64,000 nucleotides of DNA from NCBI GenBank assembly GCA_029551395.1, contig JAKPFN010000106.1:1-64000 (forward strand), read 5' to 3'. The DNA comes from Armatimonadota bacterium (GTDB taxonomy: Bacteria > Armatimonadota > UBA5829 > DTLH01). The notes below the pieces were generated by a model, which was not told the origin of the DNA, did not search any database, and saw nothing but the letters and a program-made list of their open reading frames with translations. Positions within the stretch are counted from its first letter, which is position 1. Each line of letters opens with the position of its first letter. A program made the translations under genes and the position numbers. Positions 52,137-62,049 of the stretch are shown here, in pieces.

Positions 52137-54317
52137 CTAAAAGCTGCAAATAACTTCCGTCTTCCCGCTAATCTTACCCAGGTTGACTGACTGCTTCTTG
52201 AAATCTTTCCAAGGTTTGCCGTTTACAGTGACTTCTCTGATGTAACCGTACCTCACTGGCGGACGGACATGCAGGATGATTTCGGCAGTTTCTTTAACGG
52301 GAGGATCGATTGTTATCCGCACATCACCAGATTTGACGCTGGAAACGGCCGTAAGGTTTACCTCTCCGAAGTAAGTGGGAGCTTTTTTAATTTCGATTTG
52401 TTTACCATCGCTCAGCCATCTTCTTGGAGTTCCGGGCAGAAGGTGGAGCGTGCTGCCATCTTCGACAAGAAGCGCTATACGGAGCATGTCCAGCACTCGG
52501 CTGTTGGAGTAAGTATCGGGTTGGCTTTCATCCCAGGCACTGCCTGTGTAACCTGTGATTATATTGTTGCGGCTGGCAGTGGTATATGTCGTCCGGGATT
52601 GACCATAAGCAAAGAGGCTGTAGAATGTCCAGACAAACTTGTCTGTCTCGCCGCGAAGAAGCTGAGATAGCGCCTGGTTGTAGATGTAGTGCGGATGAAT
52701 CTCCTCAAGCGCGCATAATCCGCTGCAGAGACCGAATTTCTCCGTCCAGTAGTTCGCATAGTGTACCTTCTGGTCTTTTGCATCTAGAATTCCAGCTTCA
52801 ACAAGACATACTGGGCTTAATACGGGATAACCTGTAGCCACCATATAGTCTGCTGATGGAGTTTCAGACATATACGGCCCTGGTGGAAGGAATGGAGGCG
52901 TGCAGTTGGTGTTGATGGAATGCTCAACTGATTCTAATATGCACTTTCTATAATCCTCCGCCTCGTGAGCAAGCCTTGCTGAGTCTGCATCAAGACCAAT
53001 TTCGGATAAAACATCAGCCGCTGACATCAGACCTGCATAGCAAAAAGCATCAGTCCAATACCAGTAGTCTTTCCGGCTGCCGTCAAAGGGAGAACTTTCC
53101 GGTATCAGCCCGTAGTGTGCCGGTTTGATATCGTTTTCGAGTGTTTTTGTCTTTGCTCGCTCTTTTGCTATCCATTCTGCCGATTTTACTATATCCGGCG
53201 CTGCTTTTCTCAGCCAGTTTTGATTTTTCGTCAGCAGATAATGCTGGGTAGCTGCCCACAAAGAAAGATGATTATCGTGTTCAGGTAAAATCCGGGCAAG
53301 AAGCTGCTTGGATTCTTCGTAGTATCCCAGCCTGTCCATCGCTCTAGCCGTTACAGCCGGATTGCTTTTTGAACCATGCATCAGGATAAGATTGGATGCT
53401 ATTATTGCTCTATAGGAGTCCTGTATCCGCTTCTCAGGCACTATGAACTGGGTGTTTCTGTCCAGTTCATACCTCCAGAACCGTCGGAAAAGCCCCAATC
53501 GCTCATCAACTTTGACCCGCCTGAGAGTTTCTCTCTTATTCTGAGGCTGGGGGGAACAGGGAATCACCAGGTCTATGGATTTTGACTCTCTTGCACTCAG
53601 ATTTACATTTATTCTCAGCTGTTTTCGCTCCTGTTGGCTGTATAGTGAGGCGTCCAGACCTTTAGTGATGATGCATGCCAGGATATTTCCTTCAGGTTCT
53701 ACTATAAACGATGAATCAAGCGCTAACTCCTTGCTATATGGCTGAGGAAGCTGGTTCATGTTATGTCCTGCTTTGGCAAGCCCGAAATCGAGCCAAAGCG
53801 ATGCCTGATTAGCCTGACCTGACTGGTTTGTGAGAGTAAATCTGCATACTGCAGCGAGCGTATTACTGTCCAGCATCGAGCAAAACACCGTCTGGCTGGT
53901 ATGCAGGCCGTCTTTTGTCCAAAAACTCTGCACTCCGGGCATGTAACCGTCTATCAGCTTCTGGATTATCTGGTCAGGATTGAAAACAGCAGGTTTACCA
54001 TCCGGCCCGAGACTCGTCATGGGTGTAAGGTAAAGCCGAGTGCCGTCGTTTTGCTGCGGAAAGACCAGAGCACCTGTTTGGACAACTCGAATACTGTCTG
54101 GATGGTTCTTCCAACCGATGACCGGAGCAGCATACTTGAGCGGTGGGAAAGGCTGGCTTCCGACAACTGACTCGAAACAGGTGTCTTCGGAAATCCGCTC
54201 AGGATACGCGCGCAGATATGCGGACATATCACCAGAAGCTATGGCACCAGTGACGGCTGCGGATAGAACAACTGCCAGAATAAAGATTCTTCTTTTAATG
54301 CTTTGCTTGATACACAC
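52137..54317 (-). CDS. Secreted six-hairpin glycosidase-like protein
   Basis: The best start is GTG 54317, giving a signal peptide (IKRRIFILAVVLSAAVTGAIASG). A beta-sandwich-like part (about 60-260) is followed by an alpha-helical barrel region with DNHLSLWAATQHYLL, DYWYWTDAFCYAGLM and TGYTGSAWDESQPDTYSN. The length and order fit (alpha/alpha)6 glycoside hydrolases. I cannot name a family or substrate. A C-terminal beta domain follows (LLPGTPRRWLSDG onward). A longer frame to 54437 crosses a 16-bp inverted repeat and is unlikely. Confidence 0.75.
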   Translation of the reverse strand: MCIKQSIKRRIFILAVVLSAAVTGAIASGDMSAYLRAYPERISEDTCFESVVGSQPFPPLKYAAPVIGWKNHPDSIRVVQTGALVFPQQNDGTRLYLTPMTSLGPDGKPAVFNPDQIIQKLIDGYMPGVQSFWTKDGLHTSQTVFCSMLDSNTLAAVCRFTLTNQSGQANQASLWLDFGLAKAGHNMNQLPQPYSKELALDSSFIVEPEGNILACIITKGLDASLYSQQERKQLRINVNLSARESKSIDLVIPCSPQPQNKRETLRRVKVDERLGLFRRFWRYELDRNTQFIVPEKRIQDSYRAIIASNLILMHGSKSNPAVTARAMDRLGYYEESKQLLARILPEHDNHLSLWAATQHYLLTKNQNWLRKAAPDIVKSAEWIAKERAKTKTLENDIKPAHYGLIPESSPFDGSRKDYWYWTDAFCYAGLMSAADVLSEIGLDADSARLAHEAEDYRKCILESVEHSINTNCTPPFLPPGPYMSETPSADYMVATGYPVLSPVCLVEAGILDAKDQKVHYANYWTEKFGLCSGLCALEEIHPHYIYNQALSQLLRGETDKFVWTFYSLFAYGQSRTTYTTASRNNIITGYTGSAWDESQPDTYSNSRVLDMLRIALLVEDGSTLHLLPGTPRRWLSDGKQIEIKKAPTYFGEVNLTAVSSVKSGDVRITIDPPVKETAEIILHVRPPVRYGYIREVTVNGKPWKDFKKQSVNLGKISGKTEVICSF

Positions 54318-54363
54318 AAAAGTAGGGTAACACGCTGCGGTGTACTGGTCAACGAATTTAAGC

Positions 54364-54428
54364 TCAGGCGAGACATTTGCCCAGGGGTCTTGTTTGGCTT
54401 TCGCCGCAGCTACAAATGTCTCGCCTGA
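54364..54428. repeat. 16-bp perfect inverted repeat upstream of the glycosidase-like gene
   Basis: TCAGGCGAGACATTTG (54364-54379) and CAAATGTCTCGCCTGA (54413-54428) are exact reverse complements 33 bp apart, just upstream of the proposed start. This may be an operator, a leader hairpin or a small element relic. Confidence 0.75.
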
Positions 54429-54485
54429 ACGCTGCAAAATAGATAGAAGGATAATCTTACCGCTTAACTGGCGTTATGTGCTGCT

Positions 54486-54686
54486 TTAGCTTTCTTCTTC
54501 TTCCTTGGTGAAGTGCTCTTCGGTGCCTTCTTCAATGCCAATTTCCCAGGCCTCTGCCTCGCTTATATCTTCATCTTCCACGACCTGTTCTATCCGGGCA
54601 CGGTCCGCTTCTTCATCCAGTGCCCGTTTTACGCGCTCCTCGCTCTCCGTATATTTCGAGTATTGGGACTTTCTCTCGTCTTCCAT
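54486..54686 (-). CDS. Small acidic protein of unknown function
   Basis: A 66-residue protein starting at ATG 54686, with GGAGG 8 nt upstream. It is dominated by Glu and Asp (about a third of residues) in helical heptad-like stretches such as SEERVKRALDEEADRARI. No Cys, membrane helix or recognised domain. The strong ribosome site and the clean frame support a real gene. It lies alone between acrB and the glycosidase-like gene. Confidence 0.65.
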   Translation of the reverse strand: MEDERKSQYSKYTESEERVKRALDEEADRARIEQVVEDEDISEAEAWEIGIEEGTEEHFTKEEEES

Positions 54687-54781
54687 GCGACTAACCTCCA
54701 ATGCAGATCGAGTCAACATAGTAAGTTTTGCCCATGGAAGACCAGAGTAAACGGAAAGTAGGGATGTAAGCGATGAGGACG

Positions 54782-54834
54782 ATAAAAACAAGGTATGAAC
54801 CTTTATGCTGACTATGCACTCAGGCTCATACCTT
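54782..54834 (-). terminator. Terminator of the RND pump operon
   Basis: AAGGTATGA (54790-54798) and TCATACCTT (54826-54834) pair. On the - strand the stem is followed by GTTTTTATC, a U run. It lies 16 bp after the RND pump stop and fits factor-independent termination. Confidence 0.65.
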
Positions 54835-54849
54835 CTTATTCATTCGTTA

Positions 54850-57800
54850 TTATTTCTGCTCCGGAGTAACCTCAATCAATGGAGCATCTGCGTCAGTATC
54901 GGCACTTGGCTTAATCTGAGGTTTATTGTCCAGACCTATCAAGCGTCTGATAAACCTGATCAGATCATCCAATGCTGAGTAGAATGTCGGGATGACCAGG
55001 AGTGTGAGCATTGTGGACAGTATCAATCCACCTATAACCGCAACAGCCATAGGCGCTCGCCACTCAGCTCCACTGGACAGTACCAGCGCTGTCGGAAGCA
55101 TACCGCCAATCATAGCAAGTGTTGTCATCAAAATCGGCCGGAGTCTTGTAGGACCTGCTTCCAGGATAGCCTCATCCCGCTCGTAGCCTCTTCCGCGAAG
55201 CGTGTTGGTATAGTCAACAAGCAGGATTGCATTCTTGGCAACAAGTCCGACGAGCATGATTATACCAATCATTGTAACAATCGAGAGTGTATATCCAGTG
55301 AGCATCAATGCCAGAAGCGCTCCGACCATAGCCTGCGGCAGACTGAGCATGATAATCCATGGTGTTATTAATGACTCGAACAAGGCGGCCATAAGCATAT
55401 AGACCAGGATAATTGCCAGTATAAGGGCGCTAAACATGTAGACAGCACTTTCCAACATTATCTCGCCCATACCACCTGTGCCGATTCTCGTAGAACCTGT
55501 CTGAATCTGCTGTAGACTCTTATTGACTTCGTTCTGCACATTAGCAAGGCTGTAACCCTGGGCCAGGCCAGCGCTGACAGTTATCAACCGTTGGCGGTTT
55601 TTACGGTCTATCTTGTTCGGTGCTGCTGCAAGTTCGACCTTTGCAACATCTCTGAGATAGATGGGTGTGCCATTTGTGTGGCCGACTATAATGTTCGATA
55701 CATCAGCCGTACTTTGGCGGTTCAGTTTAGTCAGCCGGACTCTTATGTCATATTCTTCGCCTGCATCTCGCAGTTTGGCGTCAGAGTTACCCTCTATCGA
55801 TGTTCTAAGAGTAGAAGCAATCTGAGAAATACTCAGCCCCATGTCAGATGCGCGTATTCGGTCGATAGAAACTTGAAGCTCAGGTTTGTCGACTTCCCAA
55901 GAGTTCTGGACGTCTATGGCCCCCGGCACTTCTTTCATCTTAGCTTCTACCTGGTTCGCTACAGAAATTAAATCCTGCATATTCGGGCCGGTAATTTCCA
56001 TAGATAATGGTTGACCGCCACCTATGTTGCTCTCTATTGCAACCCGAATCTCTCCGCCAGGGATCAAGGCAGTCTTCTCTGATAGCTCGGTGATAATGTC
56101 TTCTACTGGTTTTCTTCTAGTCCATTGACCATTTACCTTTATTTTTTCCGAGCGGTCGACCATCGTTACAGTGACCTGGCCGTATTGAGGACCGCTGTCA
56201 CCAGCACCGAATATACCGGAGCTGGAGTTTCCTACACTGGACATGTAGTATTCGATTCCAGGCATGTCTTCCAATAGTGCTTCGATTTCTCTAACTACCT
56301 GGTCTGTGGCATCCAATCCACTGCCTGCAGGTAGTTCAACACTTACGGTAAACTTTCCCTGGTCTGTGGTAGGCAACATTTCTCCACCAATAGGGAAGCG
56401 GATAAATGCCAGCATCAATATTATTATCAAGCTGTAACCAACAGCTATCCGTCTTGATTCACGTCTGGCAAAAATCAAGGAAAGAGTAACAGCCAAAATG
56501 CCTACAACTATTCTGTACGCATTAAACTTTGGCCCTAATTCCAGCATTCCCAAGACTACAAATAAAGTAGATAACCCTATAACAAGCGTCAGTCCTCGGT
56601 TTGCCAGCGTCCAGGTTAGAAGTTTTCTGTAGTTTGCATCAAGAGAGCCGTAGAAAGCATCAAAGTGTGCAAACAACCTTCCAAAGAACCCGACTGGTTC
56701 ATCTTCTGTGGTTGGATGTGCGCCATTTGGCCCAGTATTGCTATTCTTCCTGGCATAAGCTTTCATCATCCGAGAGGCAAGCATAGGCGTCAGTGTAAAT
56801 GAAACAAACAGTGAGAACAACGTTGCAGTTGCTACTGTAATTCCGAACTGGCGGAAGAACTGGCCGACGATTCCTCCCATAAATGCTATCGGGATGAACA
56901 CTACTACGTCAACGAGTGTAATCGTAATAGCTGCAAGACCAATCTCAGACCGTCCATTCAACGCTGCATCAGGCGGATCTTCTCCCTTACGCAAGTGCCG
57001 CTCAATATTCTCAAGAACAACTATCGAGTCGTCTACCAGAATACCTACAACCAGTGCGAGCGCCAACAGCGTCATCATATTCAGTGTAAAACCAAACGCC
57101 CATATTGGCAGGAATGTAGCCACTATACACGTCGGAATTGCTGTTGCAACAATGAATGTTGCACGTACACTGTGCAGGAAGAGGAAGACAATCAGAACTA
57201 CTAGAATAATCCCTTCGGTAAGTGATTTCCTAACATCAGCCAAAGATTCTTCGACGAATTCCGATTCATCTGTTGTAATTAGAAGCTTGGCGCCTTTTGG
57301 AAGGGTACCTTTTATAACCTTACCTTTATTCGTGGTGTAGCCATTAAAACGATCAATCTCTTCCTTGATACCTCTTGCAACGGTCAAAGTGTTTGCGTCT
57401 GACTGCTTTTGAACCGCAAGCACAACACTGTCTTTGCCGTTCAGTCTGGTGATGGTATCTCTCTCTTCAATTGTATCTTGAATGACAGCTATATCACCCA
57501 GCCGGACAGTGCCTCCGTTCGGGCCGGGAATATTTATCCGCGTGTTAGAGATTTCGTCAGCAGATTTGAATTCACCGACTGTTCGAACGGTATAGCTTCG
57601 GGTAGAGAGTCCATCAGGGCCTTCCTTTACGGACCCGGAAGGCAGGTTCAGGTTCTCAGCTCGAAGAGCTGCTGCCAATTGGTCGATGGTAATACCGTAG
57701 GCATCCAGCCTGTTCTTATCGACAGAAACAGATACCTCTCTTATATCGCCGCCGCTGACACTCACTGAGGCGACGCCAGCGATTTTGGAGAACGAATCCT

Positions 57801-58281
57801 TAATCAATGTATCAGCAAGGATGCGCTTATCTTTGCTCGGCATATCGCCTTCAATGGCGATTGTCATGATAGGCTGTGAGGTGATATCTGCCTTATAAAT
57901 AGTCGGTTCCTCGATATCTCGAGGCAATCTGGCTTTGGCGGCTGTCAGTTTGTCGCGAACATCGGCAGCAGCGGCGTTAAGATCCGTGCCAAGCTCGAAC
58001 TCCAGACCGACCATAGATACACCGTCTCGAGATGTCGATGTGATATTGCGGAGTCCGCCTGTTGAACCGACTGCATCTTCTATCGGCTCCGAAACAAGCG
58101 TTTCCATTTCTTGCGGACCAGCGCCAGGATAGACTGTTACTATCGCAATAAATGGGAATTCTATCTTTGGCGTCAGCTCGTTCGGCATCTTGTTATATGC
58201 GGTGATGCCGAGAACAATCAACGCCATGATGACCATCGTTATGAACACCGGTCGGCGTATACTTACATCAGTTAGCCACAT
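54850..58281 (-). CDS. RND (HAE1/AcrB-type) efflux pump
   Basis: Proton-driven inner-membrane transporter, trimeric, linked to a fusion protein and TolC. Start MWLTDVSIRRPVFITMVIMALIVLG is the first helix. The relay Asp pair is in VVGILVDDSIVVLE (about residue 416), and the Lys in LVGLVAKNAILLVDY. At 1143 aa it is about 90 residues longer than AcrB. Around TM7 (about 560-630) two extra hydrophobic stretches (AYRIVVGILAVTLSLIFA and IAVGYSLIIILMLAFI) are inserted before the periplasmic loop start GEMLPTTDQGKF. Substrate is unknown. Confidence 0.94.
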   Translation of the reverse strand: MWLTDVSIRRPVFITMVIMALIVLGITAYNKMPNELTPKIEFPFIAIVTVYPGAGPQEMETLVSEPIEDAVGSTGGLRNITSTSRDGVSMVGLEFELGTDLNAAAADVRDKLTAAKARLPRDIEEPTIYKADITSQPIMTIAIEGDMPSKDKRILADTLIKDSFSKIAGVASVSVSGGDIREVSVSVDKNRLDAYGITIDQLAAALRAENLNLPSGSVKEGPDGLSTRSYTVRTVGEFKSADEISNTRINIPGPNGGTVRLGDIAVIQDTIEERDTITRLNGKDSVVLAVQKQSDANTLTVARGIKEEIDRFNGYTTNKGKVIKGTLPKGAKLLITTDESEFVEESLADVRKSLTEGIILVVLIVFLFLHSVRATFIVATAIPTCIVATFLPIWAFGFTLNMMTLLALALVVGILVDDSIVVLENIERHLRKGEDPPDAALNGRSEIGLAAITITLVDVVVFIPIAFMGGIVGQFFRQFGITVATATLFSLFVSFTLTPMLASRMMKAYARKNSNTGPNGAHPTTEDEPVGFFGRLFAHFDAFYGSLDANYRKLLTWTLANRGLTLVIGLSTLFVVLGMLELGPKFNAYRIVVGILAVTLSLIFARRESRRIAVGYSLIIILMLAFIRFPIGGEMLPTTDQGKFTVSVELPAGSGLDATDQVVREIEALLEDMPGIEYYMSSVGNSSSGIFGAGDSGPQYGQVTVTMVDRSEKIKVNGQWTRRKPVEDIITELSEKTALIPGGEIRVAIESNIGGGQPLSMEITGPNMQDLISVANQVEAKMKEVPGAIDVQNSWEVDKPELQVSIDRIRASDMGLSISQIASTLRTSIEGNSDAKLRDAGEEYDIRVRLTKLNRQSTADVSNIIVGHTNGTPIYLRDVAKVELAAAPNKIDRKNRQRLITVSAGLAQGYSLANVQNEVNKSLQQIQTGSTRIGTGGMGEIMLESAVYMFSALILAIILVYMLMAALFESLITPWIIMLSLPQAMVGALLALMLTGYTLSIVTMIGIIMLVGLVAKNAILLVDYTNTLRGRGYERDEAILEAGPTRLRPILMTTLAMIGGMLPTALVLSSGAEWRAPMAVAVIGGLILSTMLTLLVIPTFYSALDDLIRFIRRLIGLDNKPQIKPSADTDADAPLIEVTPEQK

Positions 58282-58372
58282 AGATTATCCTCCACGAGAG
58301 CCATGGACTCAGATTCTGGGTTTTGTGTCGTAACACAGCATTCAACAATCTCAAATCCATATTCGCATCTCG

Positions 58373-59845
58373 CTACTTTTTCGCCGGACCGCGATTAGTC
58401 ATATAAACCTTGTCGCCATCCTCCAGATACTCATTTCCGGAAGTAACAACCATATCGCCGGCCTCAAGTTCAGTCGGCATAAGAACCTCAACAAACTGCG
58501 TATTAGACAGCCCCTTGGTGATTGTGTGCATCTTTACCTTATTCTCTTCAACAGTGAAAACTATGCTTCGTCCTGCCCGGTCTTCAACGGCATCCTGAGG
58601 TACAAGCACCGCAGCTTTACTGCCTCCGGTTACAATCGACCCGCTGGCGAACATTCCCGGCTTCAACTGAGACTCAGGGTTCGGAACTTGAATCCTGACA
58701 CTGAAGTTCCTGGTCCCGGTAGATGCAGTCGGATAAAGCTTCTCAACCTTACCCACAAATGTCTGTCCCGGATATGCGTCAACTTTTACATGTACCGGCT
58801 GACCTGGTTTTACCTTGGCCAGGACCGTTTCCGACACGTTGGCCTGGAAGAATACCGTGCTCAGGCTTACGACCTCCATAAGCGGCATTCCCGGTGTTGC
58901 CATTTGTCCGGGTTCGGTCATACGCTTGGAGACGACTCCGTCTATAGGCGATGTAATTACCGTATTGTTCAACTGCTCTTGAGCTAAAGCCACCTGTGCT
59001 TTGGCTTGTGATACTCCGGCCATAGCGTTTTTGATATCTTCCTGGCGGAGTGCGTTCTGGGCAGCATTGGCTTTAGCTGCACGGAGACCTTCACGTGCCT
59101 GAGTAACCTGAGTCTCGGCGGCGCGAACATCCTCGGTTCGCGCACCTTCTTCCACAAGAGACAGGTTCTGCATAGCTGAGTTATACTGTGCCAATGCGAC
59201 ATCGTACTGCGTCTGATAGACATCCAACTGAGCCTTTGCAACTGCTCCCTGCTGGTAGAGCTGCTTGTAACGCTTCAGATTGGCATCAGCGTTGTTCAGA
59301 TTAGCCTTGGCAGTAGCTACCTGGTTCTCAGCAATCATCCGCTCCTGCGAGCGCGCACCTTTTTTGATTTTCTGCAAGTTTGCCTCTGCAGCAGCAAGAG
59401 CAGCCTCTGCCTGCCTGATACCGGCTGTTGACTGTACTTCGGTCACGGATGCGCTGGTTCTGGCCTGAGAGAGCCTTGCCTGAGCTGATTCAAGACCAGC
59501 GGTTGCCTGTCTCAGATTGGCCTCAGCATCGCTTCTGTCAAGCTGGACTATGACCTGGCCTGCTCTTACAATGTCTCCTTCGCGGACGGTAACATAAGAT
59601 ACCTTGCCGGAGATTTTTGGCGAAAGCGTGACGGTCTGCAGCGCAGTTATATCACCAGTGACCTCGATGGTGTCTTCGATGCCGCCTAACTCTATCCTCG
59701 ATGTTTGAATCGGCTTTCCGACTTCTGCATGTATCTGATCAGTTGTTTTTGTTTCCTTCTTGATTCCTCTTACTTTTGCCATTCCGAGGAGGCCAAAGAA
59801 AACCACTGCTATAAGTAAAAATGCAATAATTTTGCCTCGACTCAT
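58373..59845 (-). CDS. RND/HlyD periplasmic membrane-fusion protein
   Basis: One N-terminal membrane helix (IIAFLLIAVVFFGLLGM) is followed by the biotinyl-lipoyl part (GDIVRAGQVIVQLDRSDAE), a very long coiled-coil hairpin (about 105-290, rich in Ala, Gln), and the second lipoyl half (NNTVITSPIDGVVSKRMTEPG). Beta-barrel and membrane-proximal domains end the protein. At 490 aa it is long mainly because of the extended hairpin. It couples the RND pump to TolC. The start overlaps the TolC stop by 4 bp. Confidence 0.93.
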   Translation of the reverse strand: MSRGKIIAFLLIAVVFFGLLGMAKVRGIKKETKTTDQIHAEVGKPIQTSRIELGGIEDTIEVTGDITALQTVTLSPKISGKVSYVTVREGDIVRAGQVIVQLDRSDAEANLRQATAGLESAQARLSQARTSASVTEVQSTAGIRQAEAALAAAEANLQKIKKGARSQERMIAENQVATAKANLNNADANLKRYKQLYQQGAVAKAQLDVYQTQYDVALAQYNSAMQNLSLVEEGARTEDVRAAETQVTQAREGLRAAKANAAQNALRQEDIKNAMAGVSQAKAQVALAQEQLNNTVITSPIDGVVSKRMTEPGQMATPGMPLMEVVSLSTVFFQANVSETVLAKVKPGQPVHVKVDAYPGQTFVGKVEKLYPTASTGTRNFSVRIQVPNPESQLKPGMFASGSIVTGGSKAAVLVPQDAVEDRAGRSIVFTVEENKVKMHTITKGLSNTQFVEVLMPTELEAGDMVVTSGNEYLEDGDKVYMTNRGPAKK

Positions 59846-61269
59846 TCATTTGCTCCTTCAGGTGTTTCAGGTTCGACCTCTACATCCATAGTGGTTGGTG
59901 TAGTCAGTGCTTCATACTCTGGTTGAGAAGCCGTAGCTCTTTGCAGCCTTGCCTGTGCGGTCAGATAGTCATACCTCGCGTTTACCAGGTTTGTCAGAGC
60001 TTCCGTAAGCGCTGCTTCTGCACTGGTTACTTCAACTGAGGTCGCAACCCCTTCCTGGTATCTAACTCTGGAAAGCCGCAGCGATTCCTGGGCTAAATCA
60101 ACGTTTGCCTGTGCGGTCTGAACGCGCCTCGATGCTTCCATCACGTTCACTGCTGCGCTCCGCACATCAAGCCCTACACCTAAACTTGCCTGTTCCAGAT
60201 TCTGTCTTGCTATTTCTACCTCGCTTCGTGCCTGATTGACTCTGGCCTTTACAGCGCCTCCCTGGAAGAACGGCCAGGTAATCTGTGCTCCATAAGTATA
60301 GGAAGTATTCTCCGGGCTGAAAGCAGATGTTTGACCGGTCCAATCCGCTGAAGCTATCAGCGCAAGTGTTGGGTCATCCTGTTTTCTGGCAAAATCGACT
60401 GATGTCTCAGCAAGCTCTACTCCTAAAGTTGCCTGCTGGATCTCAGGTCTTGCCGCAAGAGCCTGTTCCGTAGCTGCATCAACATCTACAGTGACAGGGC
60501 CAACATCCACTACTATATCTTCGACAGTAAACGGACGGTTGATGTCGATGCCAATCGTCTGATTCAAAACTCCTTTGGCTATCTGCACATTGCCCTGCGC
60601 TTGAATTAGCTGCTGTCTCAGATTGGCTACATCAACTTCCGCCTGTGTAACATCAAACCTTGCTACTACGCCTGCTTCGAACTGTGCCTGTGCTATCCTG
60701 AGGCGTTCCAGCGCGACATCTATGGATGCCTGAATGACTTCCACATTTGCCTGTGCTCTGAGAACACCGTAGTAGGCATTTTTCACGTCCAGAATCAGTT
60801 GTTGAAGTGCTTGTGCTTCTCCAAACTGCTGGATATCAAGCTGTATATCAGCCAGTTGTACGCCTGTGCGTATGCGGCCGGTAATGTCGATTGGCTGGCT
60901 CACTGTGGCATTAATCGATGACTGACTGGAAGGTCTGGTTTCAACTTCCACAGGGCCGTCCGGGCCGGGTATTGTGAACGTTGAGACCGGACTGAACCGG
61001 AGATAACTAGCTGTTGCGCTGGCTTGCAGCCTGCCTTGCGACCGGGCTTCATCTACAGTCGCTTCAGCTCTCTCAACGCGCGCGCGTGCAGCAGCCAATG
61101 CAGGATTTGCTGCAACCGCCGTAGCTATTGCCTCCTCAAGCGTTACCAGAGGACCTGTTTCTTCCATAACAGGCGGTTCCTCTACACTAACCGGCGGCTC
61201 CTGTGCCGGAGCCTGCATCCCTACTGCCGCCAACAACAACATAACAATTGTCGCGACTCTAAAAAGCAA
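59842..61269 (-). CDS. TolC-family outer-membrane channel protein
   Basis: Outer-membrane efflux duct. The preferred start is TTG 61269, with GGAGG 6 nt upstream, giving a clean signal peptide (MLFRVATIVMLLLAAVGMQA); a longer TTG frame to 61323 spoils this. Two repeats of the TolC fold follow, with Ala/Gln-rich helical stretches such as AVAANPALAAARARVERAE and ARYDYLTAQARLQRA. The C-terminus is acidic (TMDVEVEPETPEGANE). The gene order TolC-MFP-RND shows a complete tripartite pump and a diderm envelope. Confidence 0.93.
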   Translation of the reverse strand: MLFRVATIVMLLLAAVGMQAPAQEPPVSVEEPPVMEETGPLVTLEEAIATAVAANPALAAARARVERAEATVDEARSQGRLQASATASYLRFSPVSTFTIPGPDGPVEVETRPSSQSSINATVSQPIDITGRIRTGVQLADIQLDIQQFGEAQALQQLILDVKNAYYGVLRAQANVEVIQASIDVALERLRIAQAQFEAGVVARFDVTQAEVDVANLRQQLIQAQGNVQIAKGVLNQTIGIDINRPFTVEDIVVDVGPVTVDVDAATEQALAARPEIQQATLGVELAETSVDFARKQDDPTLALIASADWTGQTSAFSPENTSYTYGAQITWPFFQGGAVKARVNQARSEVEIARQNLEQASLGVGLDVRSAAVNVMEASRRVQTAQANVDLAQESLRLSRVRYQEGVATSVEVTSAEAALTEALTNLVNARYDYLTAQARLQRATASQPEYEALTTPTTMDVEVEPETPEGANE

Positions 61270-61347
61270 TTCTCGCCTCCAATGTTGCGGTAGTTTATGC
61301 AATTCAGTAATGTTGACACCCAATAATCGGGCTTTACTGCATTACAA

Positions 61348-62049
61348 TTACTTACCTGAGCTTTTCTTCTGCTCGAAAATTTTGTCTGATAGTCCCTTGT
61401 TTACTTGATAGTTCTTTAGTTTTATTACAGCCGTGCCTTTACCTGTCTTCGCAGGCTTGACTTTGACCTCATCAGGGTCATACGCAGGAGATGATAATGT
61501 ACCGCTCATCTCCACCTTGATTTGCGAAGGGAGCCAGTATTTCTTGTCTACTTTTACATACGTCCATCGGGAAATCATGGTCATATCATTAGCCTTTGCT
61601 TCGCTTCCGACGATTACTCCCCGCTTTTTTTCGACAAAGAGCTTCATATTCCCAGGCGCGCTGGTGCTTTTAGGTGTTAGCTTCAGCACGTAGACCGGTT
61701 CACCGCCGAGTTTCGAATCTCCAGTGTATTCAACATTGAATTTCGACTTTATTTCTGTTGCTGGATTTCCTGCAAAGACCTGCGGCATCACCGCGAAACC
61801 TTCTTTAGCTTCGATTTTGACCTTATTCGGCTTCTTGAAGTAAATAGTCATCTTGCTGCCTTTTACATACAGTTGAGGACTGTCTATCGTTACTTCAGCA
61901 TCGACTTTATAATCATTGATGTCTTTGTAGTTCTTTTCGACCAGGGCAAGGATGGTGGCAGATGTTACTTTCTCTGCTGCAGCAATGGGTATTGTGACAG
62001 CAGACAACAGCATAGCACCTGCGCAGAAAACAGATACAGCAGTTCTCAT
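61348..62049 (-). CDS. LolA/LolB-fold periplasmic protein
   Basis: A signal peptide (cut near PIAAAEK) is followed by an outer-membrane lipoprotein-sorting-like domain: DYKVDAEVTIDSPQLYVKGSKMTIYFKKPNKVKIEAKEG and KSTSAPGNMKLFVEKKRGVIVGSE. Such proteins bind acyl chains of lipoproteins or lipids. It is coupled to the ABC permease gene by 4 bp, and lies before TolC, so it may work with the ABC pair in envelope lipid or lipoprotein traffic. Confidence 0.8.
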   Translation of the reverse strand: MRTAVSVFCAGAMLLSAVTIPIAAAEKVTSATILALVEKNYKDINDYKVDAEVTIDSPQLYVKGSKMTIYFKKPNKVKIEAKEGFAVMPQVFAGNPATEIKSKFNVEYTGDSKLGGEPVYVLKLTPKSTSAPGNMKLFVEKKRGVIVGSEAKANDMTMISRWTYVKVDKKYWLPSQIKVEMSGTLSSPAYDPDEVKVKPAKTGKGTAVIKLKNYQVNKGLSDKIFEQKKSSGK

